Below, in pieces: positions 7,210-13,353 of a stretch of DNA of 14,652 nt (position 1 is its first letter; each line of letters opens with the position of its first letter). The stretch spans positions 1 to 14,652 of the forward strand of contig JALRFZ010000755.1 of the NCBI GenBank assembly GCA_023253615.1. Direction: 5' to 3'. The position numbers and the translations under genes are program-made. Source of the DNA: Verrucomicrobiales bacterium. Lineage in GTDB: Bacteria; Verrucomicrobiota; Verrucomicrobiia; Verrucomicrobiales; DEV007. The notes beneath the pieces are model-generated. The model did not search any database and had not been told where the DNA came from. It saw only the letters and a list, made by a program, of their open reading frames with translations.

Positions 7210-8187
7210 TCACTCCTTCGTCCAGATCCGCGTGTTCAGGTCGAGTTCCTCGACGAGGCTGAGGACGTGGTCGAGCTCGACGAGAAATCCGCGCACTTGG
7301 TTCGCATCCGTTGCGGGCACCCCAAGCTTTGGCTCGAGAAAGGATCCCCGTTGCGGGATCGCCAAGGCAACGCACGAATCCTTGAAGGCGATCCTCAGTC
7401 CATCCCCGAAGCGTTCACGCAGCCGCACGAGCCGCTGCATCATCGAGGTGCTGAGGATGTAACGCGCCTCGATTTCGTCGGTGGAGTAGACCGCGAAGGC
7501 ATCTTCAAATTCCGGATCCTCGAGCCGGATCAAGTTGGTCTCGCGACGCCCTCCGAGTTTCTGGAAGAACCGACCGAAATTGCCGAAGAGCTTCTCCGCC
7601 GTGTCCGGAAACACAAAAGTGCGACCGGAAAAGTGTTTGTGAAAATCGGCGACGGCTAAAACTCCCCGGAAAATCGTGACATAGGTCGTCGTCGTGTTCC
7701 CCTTGCTGTCGGTGGAGGTCCGGCGTTCTTCCGCATCGACCTCGGCGATGCGGAGGTAAGTCTTTCCATGACGACCTTCGATGAGATCCTCGCTCGAGTA
7801 TCGATCCGGATTCGTCGTGAACAACTCCGTGCCGAGGAAGATTTCCTCCGAGAGCCCCGCCTCGCTTTGATGGCGCAGCGAGGGATCAAACATGGAAAGG
7901 AGCGGCGGCATCACCATTTCCTTGAAGGCAACTTTGTAGGCGGAGACGGCACGTCCGGCCTTGATCGAATACAACACGAACCCGATCACCAACCAGAGGA
8001 AGGATCCGAAGATGAAAAACACCTTCAAATCCTCGGCGACGGCGAACGCTCCGGCGACGCCCGCCGCCAGAGGCACCACCAGCACTGCCAGGTAAACCCC
8101 GGACATGCTCCGGCACCGCTGCCGCTCCGCCTCGATCGCCTCGAGCCGGGGTGTCAACTCGCCGAGGATATCATCGAGGTCTCTCAT
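7210..8187 (-). CDS. DUF3137-family membrane protein
   Basis: The 325-residue protein fits the DUF3137 family, whose members are often encoded next to LemA, as here. The N-terminus is a short helical, charged segment (about 1-28). Two transmembrane helices follow (about 31-49, LAVLVVPLAAGVAGAFAV, and about 54-74, VFFIFGSFLWLVIGFVLYSI). The large soluble remainder includes RYSSEDLIEGRHGKTYLRIAE, the strand-rich TYVTIFRGVLAVADF and a C-terminal domain ending LDLNTRIWTKE. There is no recognisable catalytic motif and the function of the family is unknown. It starts 18 bp after the lemA stop and is very likely cotranscribed from the promoter near 8800. No Shine-Dalgarno sequence is visible before ATG 8187. 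Confidence 0.85.
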   Translation of the reverse strand: MRDLDDILGELTPRLEAIEAERQRCRSMSGVYLAVLVVPLAAGVAGAFAVAEDLKVFFIFGSFLWLVIGFVLYSIKAGRAVSAYKVAFKEMVMPPLLSMFDPSLRHQSEAGLSEEIFLGTELFTTNPDRYSSEDLIEGRHGKTYLRIAEVDAEERRTSTDSKGNTTTTYVTIFRGVLAVADFHKHFSGRTFVFPDTAEKLFGNFGRFFQKLGGRRETNLIRLEDPEFEDAFAVYSTDEIEARYILSTSMMQRLVRLRERFGDGLRIAFKDSCVALAIPQRGSFLEPKLGVPATDANQVRGFLVELDHVLSLVEELDLNTRIWTKE

Positions 8188-8205
8188 CGTGGAATCGTGT
8201 GTTTG

Positions 8206-8763
8206 TCAGGATCCGAAATCCACCGGACCCCGTTCCCCCGCGTCGGCCTCGAAAAAGTCGTGACAACGGAATCCGAACGTGTTCGCGACCAGATTCGACG
8301 GAAAACTCTCCACCGCGTTGTTGATCTCGAAGACCGCCGCATTGTAGGCGCGCCGAGCCGCGGAAATCTGTTCCTCGATCTCGGTGAGATTGCGCTGCAG
8401 GTTGAGAAAGTGCGAGCCCGAGCGCAGTTCCGGATAGTCCTCCGCCACCGCGAGGACGCGCCGCACCGCCGGACCGATCTCCTCCTCGAGCCGGAGCCGC
8501 TGCGATTCGTTCAGTTCTCCGCTCCCGATCCGGTTCCGCGCCTCGACGAGCCGGGTGAAGAGCGCCTCCTCGTGTTTCGCGAATCCCTTCACCGTTTCGA
8601 CGAGCGCGGGGATGAGATCGTAGCGCTTGCGCAGGTTCACGTCGATGCTGCTGAAGGCATTGCGGACCCGGTTGCGTTTGTAGACGAGCCCGTTGAAGAT
8701 CACCACCACCGTGATGACGGCGACGGCGGCGAAGAGGAGAAGAAAGAGCGTGAAGCGGGTCAT
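8206..8763 (-). CDS. lemA: LemA-family protein
   Basis: This 185-residue protein has the LemA layout: a single N-terminal membrane helix (FTLFLLLFAAVAVITVVVIF, about residues 4-23), then a long alpha-helical bundle. Family blocks are clear: YKRNRVRNAFSSIDVNLRKR, YDLIPALVETVKGFAKHEE, LVEARNR and the C-terminal FFEADAGERGPVDF. The N-terminal helix probably anchors it in the inner membrane with a short external tail, as in other LemA proteins. The molecular function is not established; the family is widespread in bacteria. It forms a two-gene unit with the DUF3137 gene 18 bp downstream. ATG 8763 was chosen because the membrane helix begins directly after it; an earlier ATG in another frame is not relevant. 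Confidence 0.93.
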   Translation of the reverse strand: MTRFTLFLLLFAAVAVITVVVIFNGLVYKRNRVRNAFSSIDVNLRKRYDLIPALVETVKGFAKHEEALFTRLVEARNRIGSGELNESQRLRLEEEIGPAVRRVLAVAEDYPELRSGSHFLNLQRNLTEIEEQISAARRAYNAAVFEINNAVESFPSNLVANTFGFRCHDFFEADAGERGPVDFGS

Positions 8764-8797
8764 GCCGTGAGAATGCCGGACTTGGCCCGGCCCGGCG

Positions 8798-8827
8798 ATT
8801 ATAAATCAACCCTGGCTTTGCAGGCAA
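8798..8827 (-). promoter_or_regulatory. Sigma70-like promoter for lemA-DUF3137
   Basis: On the minus strand a perfect -10 box TATAAT (8798-8803) is preceded, after an 18-bp spacer, by TTGCCT (8822-8827), a 4/6 match to the -35 consensus. A start of transcription near 8790 would leave a leader of roughly 27 nt before ATG 8763. The -10 match stands out in this GC-rich region. Activity is inferred, not shown. Confidence 0.6.
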
Positions 8828-8875
8828 GGGATGGATTCCCCGGAGGATTCCGCGCGCTCTTCCCGAACCCTGCAG

Positions 8876-8922
8876 CCGGCCTCAGTGAGGCCGGGCGTGG
8901 GCCATATGACGCCCGCCCGGCC
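8876..8922. promoter_or_regulatory. Overlapping, mutually exclusive hairpins between lemA and thiE
   Basis: A perfect palindrome CCGGCCTCA-G-TGAGGCCGG (8876-8894) overlaps a second symmetric structure centred on CATATG (8903-8908), with arms GGCCGGGCG (8889-8897) and CGCCCGGCC (8914-8922). Bases 8889-8894 (GGCCGG) are used by both, so only one hairpin can form at a time. This could be an attenuator, a bidirectional terminator or a REP-like repeat. It does not match the TPP riboswitch consensus. The pairing is seen directly; function is unknown. Confidence 0.5.
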
Positions 8923-8974
8923 ACATTCACGGGTTAAATCACAGGTGCAAACATTGCCCCATCCCCCATCCGGG

Positions 8975-8999
8975 AGGGTTGACTCTCTCCCACAACCCT
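8975..8999 (+). promoter_or_regulatory. Hairpin in the presumed thiE leader
   Basis: Arms AGGGTTG (8975-8981) and CAACCCT (8993-8999) enclose an 11-nt pyrimidine-rich loop, ending 17 nt before ATG 9017. There is no T-tract, so it is not an obvious intrinsic terminator. It may influence thiE translation, but could also be chance. The rest of 8764-9016 has no other feature that I can support. Confidence 0.35.
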
Positions 9000-9016
9000 G
9001 TTGAGTGCCCCTGTCC

Positions 9017-9652
9017 ATGCCCCGCACCACCCTCCTCTCCGCCAAACTCTATGGCATCGTCGATCTCGGCTACGCCGCGCCTTCGGCGCTGATCCGTGTC
9101 ACCGCGGAGATGATCGAGGGCGGCATCGATGTGATCCAGCTCCGGGCCAAGGGACATTCCGAAGACGAAGTCCGCGACTGGGCGGAAAGGCTCCTGCCGA
9201 TCTGCCGCGAGGCCGGCGTGCCCTTCATCGTCAACGACCACGCCGCCATCGCCGCCGCGATCGGCGCCGACGGCGTGCATGTGGGGCAGGATGACGCACC
9301 CATGGACGAGGTCCGCGGCATCGTCGGCAGCGGAATGCTCGTGGGCCGCTCGACCCACAGTCTCGATCAGGCCGCCGCGGCCGCCGCGGATCCCCGCACC
9401 GACTGCATCGGATTCGGCCCCCTCTTCGCCACCCCGACCAAGCCGACCTACACGCCCATCGGCACCGCCGAGATCCGCGCCGTACACGAGCGGCATCCCG
9501 ATCTGCCCATCTTCTGCATCGGCGGGATCAAGCAGGAACACCTCCCCACCCTCGTCGAGGCCGGGGCAAAACGTGTCGTGATCGTGTCGGGGATCTTGCA
9601 AGCACCCGATATCGCTGCTTATGTCCGCGCCGCGAGGTCTCTCCTCCCCTGA
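9017..9652 (+). CDS. thiE: ThiE, thiamine-phosphate synthase
   Basis: ThiE joins hydroxymethylpyrimidine diphosphate to the carboxythiazole or thiazole phosphate moiety, giving thiamine monophosphate, which ThiL (encoded at 6015-6932) then phosphorylates. The 211-residue protein is a TIM barrel with the expected phosphate and pyrimidine contacts: IDVIQLRAKG, FIVNDHAAIA, DGVHVGQDD, VGRSTHSLDQA, CIGFGPLFATPTKPTYTPIG and the C-terminal IFCIGGIKQEHL and VVIVSGIL. ATG 9017 is chosen; an in-frame GTG at 9005 would add four residues and cannot be excluded. TenI-type paralogues share the fold, but the STHS and PTPTK-like motifs favour ThiE. No Shine-Dalgarno sequence is present. Downstream genes follow on the same strand, with a 40-bp gap to the kinase gene. 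Confidence 0.93.
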   Translation: MPRTTLLSAKLYGIVDLGYAAPSALIRVTAEMIEGGIDVIQLRAKGHSEDEVRDWAERLLPICREAGVPFIVNDHAAIAAAIGADGVHVGQDDAPMDEVRGIVGSGMLVGRSTHSLDQAAAAAADPRTDCIGFGPLFATPTKPTYTPIGTAEIRAVHERHPDLPIFCIGGIKQEHLPTLVEAGAKRVVIVSGILQAPDIAAYVRAARSLLP

Positions 9653-9692
9653 TTCCCACCATTCCAGCATTCCACCACTCCACTCTTTTCCC

Positions 9693-10607
9693 ATGAGCGT
9701 CCTCGTCTCCGGTTCCATCGCCATCGACAATGTCAAAACGCAGAAAGCCTCGCAGGAAAACCTGCTGGGCGGGTCCGCCTCCTACGCCGCCATCGCCGCC
9801 AGCTTCTTTTCCCCGGTAGGTGTCGTCGCCGTGGTCGGGCACGATTTCCCGACGGAGCATCTCGAGCTCTTCAAAAGCCGCAATATCAACCTCGATGGCG
9901 TCGAGTTCTCCCAGGGCGAGACCTTCCGCTGGTCGGGCGAATACATGGAGGACATGAACGACCGCGAGACCCTCTCGGTCGCGCTGAACGTGCTCGAATC
10001 GTGGCAGCCTGCGGTGGCTGACTCGCAAAAGGCGGCGACGACGGTGAATCTGCTCGCCAACGCCCACCCGCTGAACCAGCACGCCGTGGTCGACCAGCTC
10101 GGAGACGGTCCCTCCTTCACCATCGCGGACACGATGGATCTCTGGATCCAGATCTCGCGCCACGAGCTGGAAAGCCTCCTCAAGCGCATCGATCTGCTCG
10201 TTCTCAACGATGGCGAAGCCAAGCTGATGATGGACACGTCGAACGTCGTCGCCGCCGGCCACCGTCTCCGCGGGATGGGACCGAAAAACGTCATCATCAA
10301 GAAGGGTGAACACGGTGCGATGCTCTTCGGCGAATCCGGTTTCTTCGCCTGTCCCGCCTATCCGCTGCAGGAGGTCTTCGACCCGACCGGCGCGGGCGAC
10401 ACCTTCATCGGCGGCTTCGCCGGCTATCTCGCCAGCCTCGGCAAACGCGACTACGACTTCGCCGATCTCACCGGTGCGATCGCCCGCGGCTCCATCCTCG
10501 CGAGCTTCACCTGCGAGAGTTTCAGCACCCACGCGCTCCAGGATCTGACGATGGAGGCCTTCGAAGAGCGTCTCGACACCTACCGCCGCTATTGCCGCTT
10601 CGAGTGA
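9693..10607 (+). CDS. PfkB-family carbohydrate/nucleoside kinase
   Basis: The 304-residue protein belongs to the ribokinase/PfkB superfamily. The N-terminal glycine motif is NLLGGSASYAAIAASFF, and the C-terminal signature is VFDPTGAGDTFIGGFAGYLA with the catalytic Asp in GAGD. LVLNDGEAKLM and NVIIKKGEHGAMLF are further family blocks. The segment ETFRWSGEYMEDMNDRETL and DTMDLWI place it in a group annotated only as sugar kinase in environmental bacteria, so the substrate is unknown; nucleosides or sugars are both possible. ATG 9693 was chosen because the first beta strand (SVLVSGSIAIDN) begins there; a longer start at 9621 would overlap thiE and add low-complexity residues. It may be cotranscribed with thiE, but there is no evidence it acts in thiamine metabolism. 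Confidence 0.9.
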   Translation: MSVLVSGSIAIDNVKTQKASQENLLGGSASYAAIAASFFSPVGVVAVVGHDFPTEHLELFKSRNINLDGVEFSQGETFRWSGEYMEDMNDRETLSVALNVLESWQPAVADSQKAATTVNLLANAHPLNQHAVVDQLGDGPSFTIADTMDLWIQISRHELESLLKRIDLLVLNDGEAKLMMDTSNVVAAGHRLRGMGPKNVIIKKGEHGAMLFGESGFFACPAYPLQEVFDPTGAGDTFIGGFAGYLASLGKRDYDFADLTGAIARGSILASFTCESFSTHALQDLTMEAFEERLDTYRRYCRFE

Positions 10608-10653
10608 GAAGCCGCGCCGTCCCACGGGGAAAGTTCCCGCTCGATTCCACGCG

Positions 10654-10678
10654 TGACGCGGTTTACCCTGCCGCGTCA
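10654..10678 (+). promoter_or_regulatory. Hairpin abutting the start codon of the GYF_2 gene
   Basis: Perfect 8-bp arms TGACGCGG (10654-10661) and CCGCGTCA (10671-10678) enclose the 9-nt loop TTTACCCTG. The right arm ends on the A of ATG 10678, so this structure covers the region where a ribosome-binding site would normally lie. It may limit translation initiation or mark the end of the kinase transcript. There is no T-tract. Confidence 0.45.
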
Positions 10679-11211
10679 TGCAATGGTTCTACGCCGACGA
10701 AGCCCGCGTCCAACACGCCGTCACGAGCGAGGAGTTGCCCGCCCTCGCCGCCTCCGGCACGCTGAGCTCGTCCACCCTGGTGTGGAATGAGGCGATGGCC
10801 GGCTGGCAACCCGCCGCCGCGGTGCTGCCCGACCTCTTTCCGGCCACCGCCACGCCACCCCTCCTCACCGCCGCACAGCGGCGGGAGATCGCTCCGCCGG
10901 CGGGTCCGGCCTTTCCCGGCCAGCGCGGCACGGCCGATCCGGTCGCGATCTGCGCGCTCGTCTTCGGCATTCTCTCGATCCTGCTCTGCGGTCCCTTCCT
11001 GGGTCTGCCGGCCGTGATCTGCGGACACCTCGCGAGAGGTCGCGCTCGCGAAGAGACCTTGCCATCGTCGAACGGCGGTCTCGCTCTCGCCGGGTTGATC
11101 ACCGGATACTTCGGGCTGATTCTCTCCCTGCTCGTCATCGCCTTCTATGTCGTGGCCATCCTCGTCGGCATCGCTTCCGGGATCGACGACGCCAACCCGC
11201 CCACCCCCTGA
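10678..11211 (+). CDS. GYF_2 (DUF4339) and DUF4190 membrane protein
   Basis: The 177-residue protein starts with a GYF_2/DUF4339 domain (about residues 1-52), recognisable by QWFYADEARVQHAVTSEEL and TLVWNEAMAGWQPA. A proline-rich linker (about 55-80) follows. The C-terminal part is a DUF4190 module with two predicted membrane helices (about 86-110, PVAICALVFGILSILLCGPF, and about 133-165, GLALAGLITGYFGLILSLLV) separated by a polar segment containing GHLARGRAREE. GYF_2 domains are thought to bind proline-rich peptides or act as sensors; the function here is not known. The ATG is set by the domain, whose first Trp is residue 3. The gene for the TVP38 protein starts 24 bp after its stop, so the two are probably cotranscribed. 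Confidence 0.85.
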   Translation: MQWFYADEARVQHAVTSEELPALAASGTLSSSTLVWNEAMAGWQPAAAVLPDLFPATATPPLLTAAQRREIAPPAGPAFPGQRGTADPVAICALVFGILSILLCGPFLGLPAVICGHLARGRAREETLPSSNGGLALAGLITGYFGLILSLLVIAFYVVAILVGIASGIDDANPPTP

Positions 11212-11235
11212 GGGCGGGCACCCGCCGACCCGAAC

Positions 11236-11982
11236 ATGCCCGATTCCGGAAAAAACGCCGCCGCCCGGCTCGTCCGCATCGAGTGGATCGGGCTCGCCGT
11301 GCTCCTCCTCGGCCTCGCCTTCGCCCTGCGCTCCCTGCCGGTCCGCGACTCGCTCGAACGCGCGACGCTCTGGATCGAATCGCTCGGCTGGTGGGCGCCG
11401 GCGACCTTTCTCGTCCTTTACGTGGCCTGCACCCTCCTCCTCGTGCCGCGTACCATCCTCACCGTCGGCGCGGGCTTCCTTTTCGGGCCGCTCCCGGGGC
11501 TGCTCTGGGCGCTGCTCGCGATCAACCTCGGCGCGAACCTGGCCTTTTTGTTAGGGCGTCATCTCGCGCGCGGGATCGTGGAGCGCCGCACGCGGGACCG
11601 CGGCCGCATCCAGGCCCTCGACCGGGCCGTGGCGAAAGACGGCTGGCGCATCGTCGCGCTGACGCGCCTGACGCCCGTCTTCCCCTACTCGCTGCTGAAT
11701 TACGCCTTCGGACTGACGCGGGTGCGCTGGCGGCAGTTCGCGATCGGGTCTTTCGCCGGGATGTTCCCCGGCACGCTCATGCTCGTGATCCTCGGCACCT
11801 TCACCGATTTCGCGGCGGAGCGGAGCGATCATCCCAAGGGCATCCTCGTCAACGTCCTCTATGCCACGGGCGTCGCCGGCACCCTGCTCGCGACCTGGGT
11901 CGTGACCCGCTTCGCGAAACGGGCCCTCGAACGTCATCGCGCGGACTTTTCCGGCGGGGAAACGGATCCGCCGCCGGCATAA
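11236..11982 (+). CDS. TVP38/TMEM64-family (VTT domain) membrane protein
   Basis: The 248-residue protein has the VTT/SNARE-associated domain of the TVP38/TMEM64 (DedA-like) superfamily. Several hydrophobic segments are visible (about 17-34, 54-72, 77-112, 165-195 and 205-222). The conserved GAGFLFGPLPGLLWALLAIN block is followed by LGANLAFLLGRHLAR and the diagnostic LTRLTPVFPYSLLNYAFGLT, then FAIGSFAGMFPGT. These proteins lie in the inner membrane; relatives act as lipid scramblases or transporters, but the substrate here cannot be read from sequence. The polar C-terminal tail (RFAKRALERHRADFSGG onward) is encoded in DNA that also encodes the end of the convergent mobA-fdhD gene, a 49-nt overlap. 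A short GGCGGG-CA-CCCGCC inverted repeat lies just before the gene (11213-11226). No Shine-Dalgarno sequence is seen. Confidence 0.9.
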   Translation: MPDSGKNAAARLVRIEWIGLAVLLLGLAFALRSLPVRDSLERATLWIESLGWWAPATFLVLYVACTLLLVPRTILTVGAGFLFGPLPGLLWALLAINLGANLAFLLGRHLARGIVERRTRDRGRIQALDRAVAKDGWRIVALTRLTPVFPYSLLNYAFGLTRVRWRQFAIGSFAGMFPGTLMLVILGTFTDFAAERSDHPKGILVNVLYATGVAGTLLATWVVTRFAKRALERHRADFSGGETDPPPA

Positions 11983-13340
11983 ACATTGAAGCCCCGCTCG
12001 CGCAGGAATCCGACAAGCACCTGCCCGCTTTCCTTCGCCAGCTTCACGGCGAGACTGCTCGGTGCCGAGATGCCCGCGACGACGGGGATGCGGGCGGCGA
12101 GGGACTTCTGCATCAGCTCGAAGGAAATGCGGCCGCTCACGAGGAGGATCGTTTCATCCAGGGCGGTGCCGTGGACCAGCGCATGACCGATCACCTTGTC
12201 GAGGGCGTTGTGGCGCCCCACGTCCTCGCGGAGGATGAGAAGACCTCCTCCGGCATCGAAGACGGCCGAGGCATGGAGCCCGCCGGTGCGATCGAAGGTC
12301 TCCTGCGCGGCGCGGAGCTTCGCCGGCAGGGAAAGGAGCAGGACCGGATCGGGCAGCGCGGCGCGCGGCACCGGCGGAAAGGATCCGAAGACCGAATCGA
12401 TCGTCGCCTTGCCGCAGACCCCGCAGCTCGAGCTGGTGAAAACGTGCCGCGTCAACTTCGAGAGATCCGTCTCGCGGCGGAGCCGGACGTCGAGCGTGTT
12501 GCCGATGCCCCCGGGATCGACATCGGGGCAATGCGCGATCTCGGCGATCTCGTCGGGGTGACCGATCACCCCTTCGGTGAGGAGAAATCCCGCGGCGAGC
12601 TCGTCGTCGTGTCCCGGCGTGCGCATCGTCACGGCGACGTTCGCTCCATTGACGCGGATCGCGAGCGGCTCCTCGGCCGCGACCCGGTCGATCGTCCTGA
12701 CAAAACCACCATCGGTCCGGTAGCGGTCGATCGGGGCGGCCTCGTCGTGCGCCCCTTCCCCGATCGCGGCGAGGTCATCGGCGGTGTTGAGATTGGCGAA
12801 AAACGCGAGCTCCCTTTCCGCCACCGGCACCTCCCCGATGAGCCCCCTTCTTGCCGCCTCGTCGAGCAGGTCCTGGAGCCGCCGCCGGTCCGCGGCGAGG
12901 AATTCATCGACGAGCTCCAGCATCCCGGCCCGGGGATACAGGGCCGCGAGCGGCTCCCACCCATGGTCCGTCCGCGGCACCAACCCGCCTTCCCGGGCGA
13001 TCAGATGCGAAAGATACGAGGCCTCCATTTTCGGCAGGTCCACCGCAAGGACGAGCACCCACGGTGCTTCGCTCGCGGCCAGAATCGTGCGCAGGCCGCC
13101 GAGCGGTCCGAGGTCCGGCACCTCGTCGATGACCCGGGTCACGCCTTCGAGGATCTCGGGGAACGGCTGTTCCGGACGGGTCGAGAGCCAGAGATGATCC
13201 GGGCCGAGCGAGGCGAGCTTGCGGAGCTGGGCGACGTAGAGGGGATGGCCGCGCCAGTCGAGAAAGGCTTTGTCGCGCCCGAAGCGGCTCGAACGGCCAC
13301 CGGCGAGGAGCGCCGCATCAAAACGAATGGGTCCGGACAT
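11934..13340 (-). CDS. MobA-FdhD fusion: molybdenum cofactor guanylyltransferase plus formate dehydrogenase sulfurtransferase
   Basis: One uninterrupted 468-residue frame encodes two complete enzymes. The N-terminal part (about 1-195) is MobA, which adds GMP to molybdopterin: ALLAGGRSSRFGRDKAF, VIDEVPDLGPLGGLR, VLVLAVDLPKME, EPLAALYPRAG and FFANLNTADDL. The C-terminal part (about 210-468) is FdhD, which passes sulfur from a cysteine desulfurase to the cofactor of formate dehydrogenase: EPLAIRVNG, MRTPGHDDELAAGFLLTEG, SSSCGVCGK with the CxxC persulfide cysteines, TGGLHASAVFD, LREDVGRHNALDKVIG, and VSGRISFELMQK. The start at 13340 is chosen because AGAGGA-like bases (AGAGGACC) lie at good spacing and the nine extra residues from 13367 would overlap the sulfatase gene. 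The junction carries no degenerate linker or internal stop, so the fusion looks functional. It starts 13 bp after the sulfatase stop. Confidence 0.94.
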   Translation of the reverse strand: MSGPIRFDAALLAGGRSSRFGRDKAFLDWRGHPLYVAQLRKLASLGPDHLWLSTRPEQPFPEILEGVTRVIDEVPDLGPLGGLRTILAASEAPWVLVLAVDLPKMEASYLSHLIAREGGLVPRTDHGWEPLAALYPRAGMLELVDEFLAADRRRLQDLLDEAARRGLIGEVPVAERELAFFANLNTADDLAAIGEGAHDEAAPIDRYRTDGGFVRTIDRVAAEEPLAIRVNGANVAVTMRTPGHDDELAAGFLLTEGVIGHPDEIAEIAHCPDVDPGGIGNTLDVRLRRETDLSKLTRHVFTSSSCGVCGKATIDSVFGSFPPVPRAALPDPVLLLSLPAKLRAAQETFDRTGGLHASAVFDAGGGLLILREDVGRHNALDKVIGHALVHGTALDETILLVSGRISFELMQKSLAARIPVVAGISAPSSLAVKLAKESGQVLVGFLRERGFNVYAGGGSVSPPEKSAR

Positions 13341-13353
13341 GATCGCGGTCCTC

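Noticed and set aside
8764..9016. Possible TPP riboswitch upstream of thiE
   Set aside because: Strong hairpins are present, but I find no CUGAGA block or the second conserved sensor helix consensus on either strand.
9653..9692. ATTCCA/ACTCCA-like short repeats before the PfkB gene
   Set aside because: Only three loose copies in 40 bp; too short and too degenerate to call a feature, although such runs recur between genes in related bacteria.
9528..10679. Minus-strand 383-codon open frame opposite the PfkB gene
   Set aside because: No recognisable domain and its sequence is the complement of a conserved kinase; treated as a shadow.
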